This document shows positions 11,045 through 18,920 of a stretch of DNA of 45,194 nt, piece after piece; the first letter of the stretch is position 1; each line of letters starts with the position of its first letter. The stretch is from Methyloversatilis universalis (GTDB taxonomy: Bacteria > Pseudomonadota > Gammaproteobacteria > Methylococcales > Methylococcaceae): positions 1-45,194 of the forward strand of contig DYIL01000026.1 of NCBI GenBank assembly GCA_020723665.1. The letters run 5' to 3'. A model generated the notes under the pieces. It was given only the letters and a program-made list of their open reading frames with translations. It had not been told where the DNA came from and did no database searches. The position numbers were made by a program, and so were the translations under genes.

Positions 11045-12055
11045 ATGGACGTGTTCACCGAAGTCTATGAAAAAAGTATCGAATTGATTAAAGCGTCGTC
11101 CTTGCAAAAGGACTGGAAGGATGTCGAGTCCGGGTTGAAAAAGTTGTTACAGGCCGACGGTCCTTCGGTTGATGCCGCGCCAGTGCTCGATAAGTTGCGC
11201 AAGCAGTTGGACGAAGCCGCGAACGGGAAAGCCTCGCGCGGGCGTGCTCAGTCCCAGGCAATCCTAAGCGCCAGCCAGACCGGGAGTGCCGGCTACCAGG
11301 AGCGTGCGGCATTAATCAAGCAGTTCCGGCATTTCTACCTGGTGGCGAAGAAGGGCAACCAGAGCATCTGGGTCGTCGACTGTCCCAAACACTATGACAA
11401 GTGGACTTACGATCTTTTCTCCGGCAAAAGCGAAGCCCAACTCAAGTCGGACCTCAACCATTGGCGCGAGGTGTTCGGCGACGGCAACCGGAAGATGATG
11501 TCGGACGCGCTACAGCTCGCCCGCAAGTGGAGCTCCGACGTGGAGGCCAAGCTCAGCGACAAGTCCGACGCCACGACCGCTACCATCCGCCGATGGTTCC
11601 ATACCGACGGCGCCAAGGCCGGGGACATCGAAACCAGCCGGGCGAAGCTGCTGGATGGATTCAAGAAGATCACGGCCACCTGCAATTCCGGCAAGGTAAT
11701 ATTTTCCGACCGTCCCCACAAACGCGCGAACGGGTCGATGAAAAACACGTTCGCCTCGGTCAATAGTTTGGACGTCATGCCGGTGATCTACATTTACGAA
11801 CTCTTTCTGCGCACCGGCAAGCGCACGCGTCTCGGAAATATTCCGAAGCTGTGGCTATGCGCTCTGACAGTGGTTCACGAGTTGTCCCACAAGCTGGTCA
11901 AGACCGAAGACATCCGTTACGACTACGACGGGCTCAAGCCGGGCGGCGGATTCAAGACGGAGGACGCTTTGAACAACGCCGACAGTTGGGCCTACTTCGC
12001 CGGCGATCTTGTCGGCGCAATCCCCAACAGCGCGATCAAAGAAGCCTTGGGCTGA
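11045..12055 (+). CDS. M35-like zinc metallopeptidase, putative T6SS effector (copy 1)
   Basis: This 336-residue protein is a putative T6SS cargo toxin. Residues 278-282 are HELSH, the HExxH zinc site, and Asp289 in the KTED stretch sits where the aspzincin (M35-like) family places its third zinc ligand, usually in GTxD. A following N-A-D-S-W-A-Y-F-A block at 311-319 matches the N-A-D-x-Y/W-x-Y-F-A signature of M35 enzymes. The first 200 residues are helical with no recognised domain, and no signal peptide, VgrG or PAAR domain is seen. It starts after an AAAGGGGAGG ribosome site, 79 bases after clpV. It is a paralogue of the gene at 12664. The Gly-to-Lys change in GTxD may alter activity. Family fold is fairly sure; effector role is inferred from position. 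Confidence 0.75.
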   Translation: MDVFTEVYEKSIELIKASSLQKDWKDVESGLKKLLQADGPSVDAAPVLDKLRKQLDEAANGKASRGRAQSQAILSASQTGSAGYQERAALIKQFRHFYLVAKKGNQSIWVVDCPKHYDKWTYDLFSGKSEAQLKSDLNHWREVFGDGNRKMMSDALQLARKWSSDVEAKLSDKSDATTATIRRWFHTDGAKAGDIETSRAKLLDGFKKITATCNSGKVIFSDRPHKRANGSMKNTFASVNSLDVMPVIYIYELFLRTGKRTRLGNIPKLWLCALTVVHELSHKLVKTEDIRYDYDGLKPGGGFKTEDALNNADSWAYFAGDLVGAIPNSAIKEALG

Positions 12056-12071
12056 TCCGGACGACAGGCCG

Positions 12072-12503
12072 ATGCGTTTGCAAAAACTTCGTAATCTAAT
12101 CATCGTGGCCATGGCGGTGTCTCCTATATTTGCATGGTGCGATGCAGGCAGACCGTCCCAAGTTAAGGAGTCAGGTATGGAATCGTCCAAAAGGCGTGCT
12201 CCGGCGGCGAAGCCGGTCACTCATAAAGGCATACGTTACGAGCAACTGCGTGGCGCACGATCGCGCGGGTTCGGACAGAGCGGCGGCATTATCGCGGCGA
12301 TCGATGTCGCTAGCGGGCAGGAGCTCTGGACCTTGCAGCTGTATACGACCCAGTACGACCCTCATGAGGAGACGGACGTACAAGAGGTCTACATCGAAGA
12401 AATGCGCATCGACGCGAAGTCCGACACCTTGATCGCGCGTGACGAGCGAGGACGTACCTTCGTCGTCGATCTCAAGGATCGCACGGTCACCGAAAGGCGC
12501 TGA
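12072..12503 (+). CDS. Small exported protein, putative immunity protein for copy-1 metallopeptidase
   Basis: This 143-residue protein directly follows the first metallopeptidase gene (16-base gap) and is a paralogue of the protein at 13761. Residues 1-25 look like a Sec signal peptide: K/R-rich start, then NLIIVAMAVSPIFA and a possible cleavage near residue 25. The mature part has H-K-G-I-R-Y-E, then G-x-I-x-A-I-D, E-L-W-T-L-Q-L-Y and F-V-V-D-L motifs, suggesting a small beta-rich fold. A second in-frame ATG at 12177 (Met36) follows AAGGAG by 6 bases and would give a form without the signal. Pairing with a likely toxin suggests immunity; I know of no named family function, so the role is inference. 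Confidence 0.65.
   Translation: MRLQKLRNLIIVAMAVSPIFAWCDAGRPSQVKESGMESSKRRAPAAKPVTHKGIRYEQLRGARSRGFGQSGGIIAAIDVASGQELWTLQLYTTQYDPHEETDVQEVYIEEMRIDAKSDTLIARDERGRTFVVDLKDRTVTERR
12163..12179 (+). promoter_or_regulatory. Internal ribosome site and ATG (cytoplasmic isoform start)
   Basis: AAGGAG at 12165-12170 lies 6 bases before an in-frame ATG at 12177, codon 36 of the partner gene. It is stronger than the ribosome site in front of the upstream start at 12072. The same arrangement recurs in the paralogue at 13923, which argues against chance. Confidence 0.55.
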
Positions 12504-12663
12504 CCGGGGGCGGAACGCCCCAGGTAGCCGGAACGGTGCGGTACTTGCGGGTGCGGTGCCGTCCGGCGGAAGGTTTCAGTTAATCATTCCAACGGGTTCG
12601 CCAGGAGTCGGTGCGTTTCGGTGCGGACCTTGATTTTTATAGCCCAGTGGGGGAGATCGGCCG

Positions 12664-13764
12664 ATGGCCTGGTATGACCATAAATTTTCGAACCAATACG
12701 AAGAAGCCAAAAAAGTTCTAAAGAACGAGACATTCGGCGAGGGCTGGAAAAAACTGGTCCAGTCTTTGACCAAGCTCATGGGGGATACCGGTTTCAATGC
12801 CGGTGACGCAGGGAGTCTCGACGAGTTACGCAAAAAGGCCTCGCAAGGAGCGTATAAAGGCTGGTTCAGAGGGCATGAAAAGATCGGGGAGGACGAAGGA
12901 CTGTTGGCGGCGACCGGCGATTCGACCACGACGGCGATCAACGGCAAGACGCGCAAAAAAGCGGCCGCGCTGAAGTTTCTTCGGCATGTTTACTTACTGA
13001 AAAAGTGGGGCAGCCATAAGGTGTGGATTCATTCCTTGCCGACGGATTTTTTCGATTGGCCGCACTGGGCGTTCGACAGCGGAACCGATGTCAGCGTCAA
13101 GACACTGCTGCGTTCCAATTCGGAAAAATTTTCCGAAGAGCAGAAGAAAAACCTTTCCCATTGCACGCAAGAGGCCATCAAATGGTCCCAGAAGGCCTTG
13201 ATCGTCATCGCCAACGCCGCCGCCAAGTCGGACGGAAGAACCAAGACCAAGGCCGTCGAATTCGTGAAGCGGTGGTTTGCGGATGAAAATACGACCGATA
13301 CCGAGTTAAGCAATTACGTTTCCGAACTTTCCAAGGGATTCAAGTCCATTCTCGCCACCCTCAACCGCGGCCAGATTGTTCTGACCGACTTTCCCACGCT
13401 TCGTAACGCATCGACTCCGTCCGAAGCCGGGCTGAAGATGTCGGAGGCATTCGTCTGGGCGCTCGCCAACCGCGAATCCCTCGATGTCGTTTATATCGAA
13501 GAAGAATTCTTCGGTTCCAAAAACGTGCTGTCCGGTTTGACGAACTGGACACGTATTCTGATCCACGAATTGTCACATCTCGTTTGCGGCACCACCGACG
13601 TAAAGCCGGGGCCGCGCTATGCCTGGTACGGGATCGCGCCCAATGCCGCCAATTTCCCGGGTGCCAAAGCCATCACGAATGCGGAGAATTGGGCCTTTTT
13701 CGCTGCGGACTGCGCCGGCGCGCTGTCCGATAGCGAACGCAACAAAGCCTTGACAGTTAAATGA
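12664..13764 (+). CDS. M35-like zinc metallopeptidase, putative T6SS effector (copy 2)
   Basis: A 366-residue paralogue of the gene at 11045. Residues 301-305 are HELSH and 309-312 are GTTD, the complete aspzincin pair of zinc motifs (two His, one Asp, with Glu302 as general base). N-A-E-N-W-A-F-F-A at 339-347 is the conserved helix after the site. The N-terminal 200 residues are helical and lysine-rich and align loosely with copy 1 (for example the F-L-R-H-V-Y-L-L-K-K segment corresponds to F-R-H-F-Y-L-V-A-K-K). No signal peptide is present, as expected for T6SS cargo. It starts after GGGGGAGA and its stop overlaps the next gene's start in ATGA. Catalytic family is well supported; target is unknown. 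Confidence 0.8.
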   Translation: MAWYDHKFSNQYEEAKKVLKNETFGEGWKKLVQSLTKLMGDTGFNAGDAGSLDELRKKASQGAYKGWFRGHEKIGEDEGLLAATGDSTTTAINGKTRKKAAALKFLRHVYLLKKWGSHKVWIHSLPTDFFDWPHWAFDSGTDVSVKTLLRSNSEKFSEEQKKNLSHCTQEAIKWSQKALIVIANAAAKSDGRTKTKAVEFVKRWFADENTTDTELSNYVSELSKGFKSILATLNRGQIVLTDFPTLRNASTPSEAGLKMSEAFVWALANRESLDVVYIEEEFFGSKNVLSGLTNWTRILIHELSHLVCGTTDVKPGPRYAWYGIAPNAANFPGAKAITNAENWAFFAADCAGALSDSERNKALTVK

Positions 13765-14261
13765 ACAAGCGCTGTTTTTTCATCATTGGCTTAATTCTTC
13801 TGGCCGCGGACGGGCCGAAGGCGGATGTGTCTCCGCGTATAGACTCGCCGGATACGGAACATTCTGCTTCGCAACTCTTTGCAAAACCGCTTTCCCAATC
13901 TTTTTCGACGGAGGAATCACACATGAACGGACTGCCGGACGCCAGCCGCGTACCCCCGCCGGACGTACCCCCGGTGGAGCACAAAGGCATTCGATATGCC
14001 CAGGAAATGCAAGGGCTCGACCGCGGGTTCGACCAGGCCACGGGCTACTTGGTGGCCTATGACGCAACGACGAACGAGCAACTCTGGGCCGTCAAGGTTT
14101 ACGAGGTCGAGACCGTGCCGGGTTTGGAGCCTGATGTGCAATGGATTTACTTCAAGAGCATGACTCTGATTCCGGATCGGGACGAACTGCTGATCGAAAA
14201 CGAGGTAGGGGGACGCTATCTCGTCGATCTCCAGAAGCGTACCTCGACGCCGGCACCCTGA
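13761..14261 (+). CDS. Small exported protein, putative immunity protein for copy-2 metallopeptidase
   Basis: A 166-residue paralogue of the protein at 12072. Its ATG overlaps the toxin stop (ATGA), so it is coupled to copy 2. Residues 1-21 form a plausible signal peptide with the hydrophobic FFIIGLILLAA core. A low-complexity linker (22-72) leads to the shared domain with H-K-G-I-R-Y-A, G-Y-L-V-A-Y-D, Q-L-W-A-V-K-V-Y and Y-L-V-D-L motifs. A second in-frame ATG at 13923 (Met55) follows GGAGG by 8 bases and would give a form lacking the signal. The stop is followed by a 10-base tandem duplication. Immunity role is inferred from pairing and from two-copy conservation. Confidence 0.65.
   Translation: MNKRCFFIIGLILLAADGPKADVSPRIDSPDTEHSASQLFAKPLSQSFSTEESHMNGLPDASRVPPPDVPPVEHKGIRYAQEMQGLDRGFDQATGYLVAYDATTNEQLWAVKVYEVETVPGLEPDVQWIYFKSMTLIPDRDELLIENEVGGRYLVDLQKRTSTPAP
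13910..13925 (+). promoter_or_regulatory. Internal ribosome site and ATG (cytoplasmic isoform start)
   Basis: GGAGG at 13910-13914 lies 8 bases before the in-frame ATG at 13923 (codon 55). The full-length start at 13761 relies on overlap with the toxin stop. Two starts of different type in one gene suggest two products, one exported and one cytoplasmic. Confidence 0.55.
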
Positions 14262-14263
14262 TT

Positions 14264-14283
14264 GTAGTAGACGGTAGTAGACG
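14264..14283 (+). repeat. 10-base tandem duplication
   Basis: GTAGTAGACG occurs twice head to tail, starting 2 bases after the stop of the second partner gene. It looks like a recent slippage or duplication product. No function is evident. Confidence 0.7.
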
Positions 14284-14348
14284 GCTTGAGATGACCGGAG
14301 CGAACCGAAAGCCGAGCTCGCGGACCTAAATCTTATGAGCAGACGATC

Positions 14349-15683
14349 ATGTCGAACGACGAACAAACGGATTTCCGCATCGAGGACGTGAATCCCGAAT
14401 TGGCTCTGAGCGGGGCGATTCGGCTGCTCCAGACGAATCGCCTGGACGATGCCGAGCGGATTTTCTGTGTCTTGCTGGACAATCATCCCGAAGTGCCGGA
14501 AATCCTCCATTTCTACGGCATCCTAGCGCATCGGAGAGGCAAAGACGATGTGGCCGTCGAATCGATCGAAAAGGCGATCGCGATCGCGCCGAACTATGCC
14601 GATGCGTACAACAACCTCGGCAACATCCATAACAAAGCGGGTAATCCCGAAAAGGCGGCGGACGCCTACCGCCGCGCAATCGCGCTGAATCCCGACAATG
14701 TCGCGGCGTACAACAATCTCGGCACCGTGCTCAAGGATCTGGAACGTTTCGAGGAAGCGGCGGAGGCATTCGCCAAGGCAATCGAACTGATGCCGGACAA
14801 TGCCGAGCTCTATCACAATTTCGGAAACGTATTCCGAAAGCAGGGCAAGTTCGCGGAAGCCGCTCAGGCCTACCGCAGGGCGATCAGTCTCAGGCCGTAC
14901 CGCTCGGACGACTACGAAAACCTCTGCCACGTACTCTACTTGCAAGGCCTGGTCGAGGAAGCATTGCCGACGATCCGCCAATGGCTGGAACACGATCCGA
15001 CCAACCCTCTGGCGCTGCACCGGCTGCATTCCTATGCCGGAACCGACGTCCCCGCGCGCGCTTCGGACGACTATGTACGCATGACCTTCGACGGCTTCGC
15101 CGACAGTTTCGATTACGTCTTGAAGGGCTTGGAGTATCGGGCGCCCAGCCTGGTTAAGGAATCCGTGGCAGCCTTGTACGATCCCGCTCGAGCCAGCCTC
15201 GAAGTGCTCGACGCCGGCTGCGGAACCGGACTTTGCGGAGAGTTCTTGCGCCCCTACGCGCAGCGTCTGAGCGGCGTGGACCTGTCCGTCAAGATGCTGG
15301 AGAAGGCCAAAGCCAAGGGGCAATACGATGAACTGTTCGAGGCCGAATTGACGGACTTTATCGGTCGCCATGCGGACCTTTTCGACCTGATCATTTCCGC
15401 CGATACCCTGGTTTATTTCGGCGAGTTGAGCGAGGTCTTCGATCGGGTAGGGCGGGCGCTGCGCCGTGGCGGACATTTCATTTTCACCGTGGAGCGTACC
15501 GAGGAACTGCCGGCCGCGGGCTACAAGATCAATTATCACGGACGTTACAGCCATACGGAAGATTATTTGAGGCGTGGACTGGAAGCAGCCGGGCTCGTTC
15601 CCAGCCGGATCGAGCGGCAAATGTTGCGCTATGAGGCCGGTGTGCCGGTCGATGGATTTCTAGTTGTCGCCGATCGCCCGTGA
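14349..15683 (+). CDS. TPR-repeat protein with C-terminal SAM methyltransferase domain
   Basis: The 444-residue protein joins an N-terminal stretch of about five tetratricopeptide repeats (residues 10-200; Y-N-N-L-G and A-Y-R-R-A-I patterns recur every 34 residues) to a class I SAM-dependent methyltransferase (about 225-444). The SAM-binding motif VLDAGCGTG is at residues 286-294, followed by an acidic G-V-D-L-S at the end of the second strand. Such fusions usually methylate proteins or small molecules bound near the TPR scaffold, but the substrate here is unknown. It lies between the cargo module and vgrG on the same strand, so it may be transcribed with the T6SS. Domain calls are solid; a link to secretion is inference. 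Confidence 0.85.
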   Translation: MSNDEQTDFRIEDVNPELALSGAIRLLQTNRLDDAERIFCVLLDNHPEVPEILHFYGILAHRRGKDDVAVESIEKAIAIAPNYADAYNNLGNIHNKAGNPEKAADAYRRAIALNPDNVAAYNNLGTVLKDLERFEEAAEAFAKAIELMPDNAELYHNFGNVFRKQGKFAEAAQAYRRAISLRPYRSDDYENLCHVLYLQGLVEEALPTIRQWLEHDPTNPLALHRLHSYAGTDVPARASDDYVRMTFDGFADSFDYVLKGLEYRAPSLVKESVAALYDPARASLEVLDAGCGTGLCGEFLRPYAQRLSGVDLSVKMLEKAKAKGQYDELFEAELTDFIGRHADLFDLIISADTLVYFGELSEVFDRVGRALRRGGHFIFTVERTEELPAAGYKINYHGRYSHTEDYLRRGLEAAGLVPSRIERQMLRYEAGVPVDGFLVVADRP

Positions 15684-15808
15684 AGTCGGAGGTCGCTCAT
15701 CGCATCGCCGGAGTTGCCGGTTTCGGGCGGGACCGCTCTAATGGTCGATCGCTGTCGGTTTTTGCCGTTCCACAATCTGTCTTCCCATAAATCGTACGGG
15801 TAACTTCT

Positions 15809-17758
15809 ATGTCCTTCACCCAGGATTTCCGCTCAGCATCGGTCACGAGCCCTCTGGGCAAAGACGTCTTGTTGTTCTTTCGAATGCAGGGCCGAGAAGA
15901 ATTCAGCCGCTCGTTCGAGCTAGAAGTCGACTTAATCAGCAATAATCGAAATATCGCCGCTAAGGACGTGCTGGGAAAGAAACTAACTGTCGCTTTCGAA
16001 CTTTCCGGAGGGGGTACGCGTTATTTCAACGGGTATGCCGTTCAATTCAGCCAGGAACCCGATCTCGGCGAGTTCGCGCATTACAGGGCGGTTTTGCGAC
16101 CTTGGCTGTGGTTTCTGACGCGCAAGACGAACTGCCGCATCTTTCAGGACAAGACCGTGCCCGACATCGTCAAAACCATCTTCGAGGAGCACGGCTTCAG
16201 CGGCGACGTTCAGGAATCGCTCAGCGAAACCTATCGTCGGCGGGAATATTGCGTGCAGTATCGGGAAAGCGACTTCGATTTCGTCAATCGACTCCTGGAA
16301 GAGGAGGGCATCTACTATTTTTTCAAGCACGAGAACGACAAGCACACGCTCCATCTCGTCGATTCCGCGAATGCCCACTCGACCGTGTCCAATTATGCCG
16401 AAGTGCCGTTCTTTCCGCCGGAGAATCAGGAACGGCGCAACCGGGATCATATTTTTGCCTGGTCCTTCAAACGGGTGATTCAGCCGGGAACGTACACGGT
16501 CAACGATTTCGACTTCGAAAAACCGAAAGCCTCCTTGATCGAAAAGACCAGCCGGCCGACGGGAGACGATTACGGCACGTACGAACAATACGACTATCCA
16601 GGCGGATATGTCGAAAATGCGGACGGCTCGCATTACTCGAAAGTGCGTTTGGAGGCCCTGCAGTCGGATTACGAGCGGTTTAGCGGCGAAGGCAACGTCG
16701 CGGGGTTGGAGGTCGGCGCCCTGTTCAAGCTGGTCGATCATCCGCGGCAGGATCAAAACAAGGAATACGTAGTGACCGCAATGGAATACCGGCTGCAATC
16801 CAACCGTTATAAGTCGGTGAGCGACTCCGCCGGGGATTTCGACGAGAAGGTCGGCATTTCCGCCATTGCCAAGACACAGCAGTTCCGCGCCGTCCATCGC
16901 ACGCCCAGGCCCGTCGTTCGAGGTCCGCAGACCGCCATCGTCGTCGGCAAGGCGGGCGAGGAAATTTGGACCGACCAATACGGGCGAGTGAAGGTCAAGT
17001 TTCACTGGGACCGCGCCGAGAACCGCGATGAGACCAGTTCGTGCTGGGTACGGGTGTCCCAGCCCTGGGCCGGCAAGGGATGGGGAGCGATCGCGATACC
17101 CCGTATCGGCCAGGAAGTGATCGTGGATTTTCTCGAAGGCAACCCGGACCAGCCCATCATCACCGGCCGGGTTTACAACGCGGAACAGACCGTGCCGTAT
17201 GCTTTGCCCGGCAAAGCCACGCAAACCGGCATCAAATCGCGCAGTACGAAGGACGGGGGCCAGGACAACTTCAACGAAATCCGCATGGAGGACGAGAAAG
17301 GGAACGAGGAAATCTATATCCATGCCGAGAAGGATATGAACGTAGTCGTCGAGAACAACGCCATGCTCAAGGTCGGGTTCGACAAGAAGGATAAGGGAAA
17401 TCAGACGATAGATATCTACAATGATCGGACGACGACGCTGGAGCAGGGCAACGACAAGCTGCAGCTCAAGCAGGGCAATCGGCAAGTGGTGCTGGACATG
17501 GGCAATCACACCCTGTCCATCAAACAGGGGAATCAGGAAACCAAGGTCGATCTGGGCAAGAGTACGCTAGAGGCCATGCAGTCGATCGAACTCAAGGTCG
17601 GCCAGAACAGCATCAAGATCGACCAAAGCGGGATCACGATCAAAGGCATGATGATCAATATCGAGGGAACGACCATGGCGGAAGTCAAATCGCCCATGAC
17701 CACCGTCAAGGGTGACGGAATGCTGACCGCCAAGGGTGGTATCGTCATGATCAATTAA
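15809..17758 (+). CDS. vgrG: VgrG spike protein
   Basis: VgrG forms the trimeric spike at the T6SS tube tip. The 649-residue protein has a gp27-like base (residues about 1-365, with the R-E-S-D-F-D-F-V-N-R-L-L-E-E-E-G-I-Y-Y motif), a gp5-like OB domain (about 371-460, with D-Q-Y-G-R-V-K-V-K-F-H-W and P-R-I-G-Q-E-V-I-V-D-F-L-E-G), and a beta-prism needle with Q-G-N-repeats (about 545-600). It ends soon after the needle, so no effector domain is fused and toxins must ride as separate cargo. The ATG at 15809 has only a weak GGGTAA ribosome site. It is followed by the DUF6931-type and PAAR genes. Confidence 0.95.
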   Translation: MSFTQDFRSASVTSPLGKDVLLFFRMQGREEFSRSFELEVDLISNNRNIAAKDVLGKKLTVAFELSGGGTRYFNGYAVQFSQEPDLGEFAHYRAVLRPWLWFLTRKTNCRIFQDKTVPDIVKTIFEEHGFSGDVQESLSETYRRREYCVQYRESDFDFVNRLLEEEGIYYFFKHENDKHTLHLVDSANAHSTVSNYAEVPFFPPENQERRNRDHIFAWSFKRVIQPGTYTVNDFDFEKPKASLIEKTSRPTGDDYGTYEQYDYPGGYVENADGSHYSKVRLEALQSDYERFSGEGNVAGLEVGALFKLVDHPRQDQNKEYVVTAMEYRLQSNRYKSVSDSAGDFDEKVGISAIAKTQQFRAVHRTPRPVVRGPQTAIVVGKAGEEIWTDQYGRVKVKFHWDRAENRDETSSCWVRVSQPWAGKGWGAIAIPRIGQEVIVDFLEGNPDQPIITGRVYNAEQTVPYALPGKATQTGIKSRSTKDGGQDNFNEIRMEDEKGNEEIYIHAEKDMNVVVENNAMLKVGFDKKDKGNQTIDIYNDRTTTLEQGNDKLQLKQGNRQVVLDMGNHTLSIKQGNQETKVDLGKSTLEAMQSIELKVGQNSIKIDQSGITIKGMMINIEGTTMAEVKSPMTTVKGDGMLTAKGGIVMIN

Positions 17759-17787
17759 CCGTTTCCGTTCAAGACCTAAAAGTTACA

Positions 17788-18396
17788 ATGACTCAACCCG
17801 TCTTCACCAAGATCGTCGCCGCCCAGGCGGCATCCGTGTGCAGAGACATCGACCTGGACGAGGCGGCACGCCGGCTGCTCGGCCCTGAAACGAGTCCGGC
17901 GGATTTTCTGCGCCTCCTGATGGAAAACGCGTTGTATCCCGATGCCGTCAAGTTTCTGGCGCGGGCGCTCCCCAAGCGCGAATCGACCTGGTGGGCCTGT
18001 CTGTGCGCGCGCAGTGCTTTGTCGGACGATATCGGACCGGAAGCGCTCGAGGCGCTCGAACTGGCCGAGCGCTGGGTCTACAAACCCACCGAGGAAAACC
18101 GGCGGGCGGCTTTTGCCGCCGCAGAAGCGCATCGGTTCCAGGGACCTTGGAGTTGGGCCGCGATGGCGGCTTTTTGGAGCGGGGGCAGCATGGCTCCGCC
18201 GGACGCACCGGCAATTCCTCCGGCCGACAATCTTACCGGGAAAGCCGTTGCCGGGGCGGTTATGCTGGCGGCGGTACATCGCGAGCCGGAGAAGGCACCG
18301 GAAAAGTACCGGCAGTTCTTGGCTCAGGGCATCGACATCGCCCGCGGCGGCAACGGTCGCCCGGCATCCAAGCCGGCTGCAGCGAATCGGGCGTAG
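17788..18396 (+). CDS. DUF6931-type protein between vgrG and paar
   Basis: A 202-residue soluble protein, alanine- and helix-rich, with W-W-A-C-L-C-A-R near residue 69 and a tail ending in a Pro/Ala-rich stretch. It resembles the DUF6931 family often found next to VgrG and PAAR genes; I recall this from family character, not from a search. It starts 29 bases after vgrG and ends 31 bases before paar. Position suggests a spike-loading or adaptor role, but no known adaptor motif (DUF4123, DUF2169 or DUF1795) is seen. Function is unknown. Confidence 0.65.
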   Translation: MTQPVFTKIVAAQAASVCRDIDLDEAARRLLGPETSPADFLRLLMENALYPDAVKFLARALPKRESTWWACLCARSALSDDIGPEALEALELAERWVYKPTEENRRAAFAAAEAHRFQGPWSWAAMAAFWSGGSMAPPDAPAIPPADNLTGKAVAGAVMLAAVHREPEKAPEKYRQFLAQGIDIARGGNGRPASKPAAANRA

Positions 18397-18427
18397 GACG
18401 ACGGAACGATTGGTACAATGGGCCGAT

Positions 18428-18721
18428 ATGAGCAAACCCGCAGCCCGCCTCACCGATATGCACACCTGTCCCATGTTCGACGGTCCGAAGCCCCATGTGG
18501 GTGGACCCATCACGGCCCCCGGCGCGCCGACGGTCCTGATAGGTTCCTTGCCCGCTGCCAGGGTCGGCGATGTGGTAACCTGTGTAGGGCCACCCGATAG
18601 CGTCGCTCAAGGTTCGGCCACGGTGCTGATCGGCGGTCAACCGGCGGCGCGGATGGGCGATATGACGGCCCACGGCGGTGTCATCGTCGTCGGCCAGCCC
18701 ACCGTTCTCATCGGCGGCTGA
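18428..18721 (+). CDS. PAAR-domain spike tip protein
   Basis: PAAR proteins sharpen the VgrG tip and can carry effectors. This 97-residue protein is a lone PAAR domain: P-A-A-R-L-T-D at residues 4-10, then repeated P-x-V-L-I-G and P-A-A-R-x-G-D units, with His/Cys residues (H12, C14, H23, C52, H82) available for the zinc at the tip. The third unit ends in PTVLIGG. I chose the ATG at 18428 because it starts the conserved MSKPAARLTDMH segment. It has no extension, so it cannot itself be an effector. It closes the T6SS block. Confidence 0.9.
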   Translation: MSKPAARLTDMHTCPMFDGPKPHVGGPITAPGAPTVLIGSLPAARVGDVVTCVGPPDSVAQGSATVLIGGQPAARMGDMTAHGGVIVVGQPTVLIGG

Positions 18722-18920
18722 CCGGATCGCCCACCGCAGTCGAGAAGTCGCGGCTCAAACGCTAAATTTGTCCGGTCCGGGGGACATCCGACCATTGCGA
18801 TATTCTTCCGAGCGTGACAAAGTCTCTAGGAGCTGAATGCGTTATTCCTGATTTTGAACAAGCCACTCATTCCGCAACTGTCCTCCTGTGTGTTCGTCTT
18901 CCAGTCCCGCGGTGCGGGCT

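Noticed and set aside
12507..12521. GGGGCG-GAA-CGCCCC hairpin as terminator after the first immunity gene
   Set aside because: Stem is short with a 3-base loop and no T-run follows.
14523..15620. 365-codon antisense frame opposite the TPR-methyltransferase
   Set aside because: Shadow of periodic TPR codons on the other strand.
15983..17509. Long antisense frame (508 codons) opposite vgrG
   Set aside because: Shadow of vgrG; VgrG domains are complete on the + strand.
17560..17758. Effector domain at the VgrG C-terminus
   Set aside because: The protein ends within the beta-needle and a short tail; no extra domain fits.
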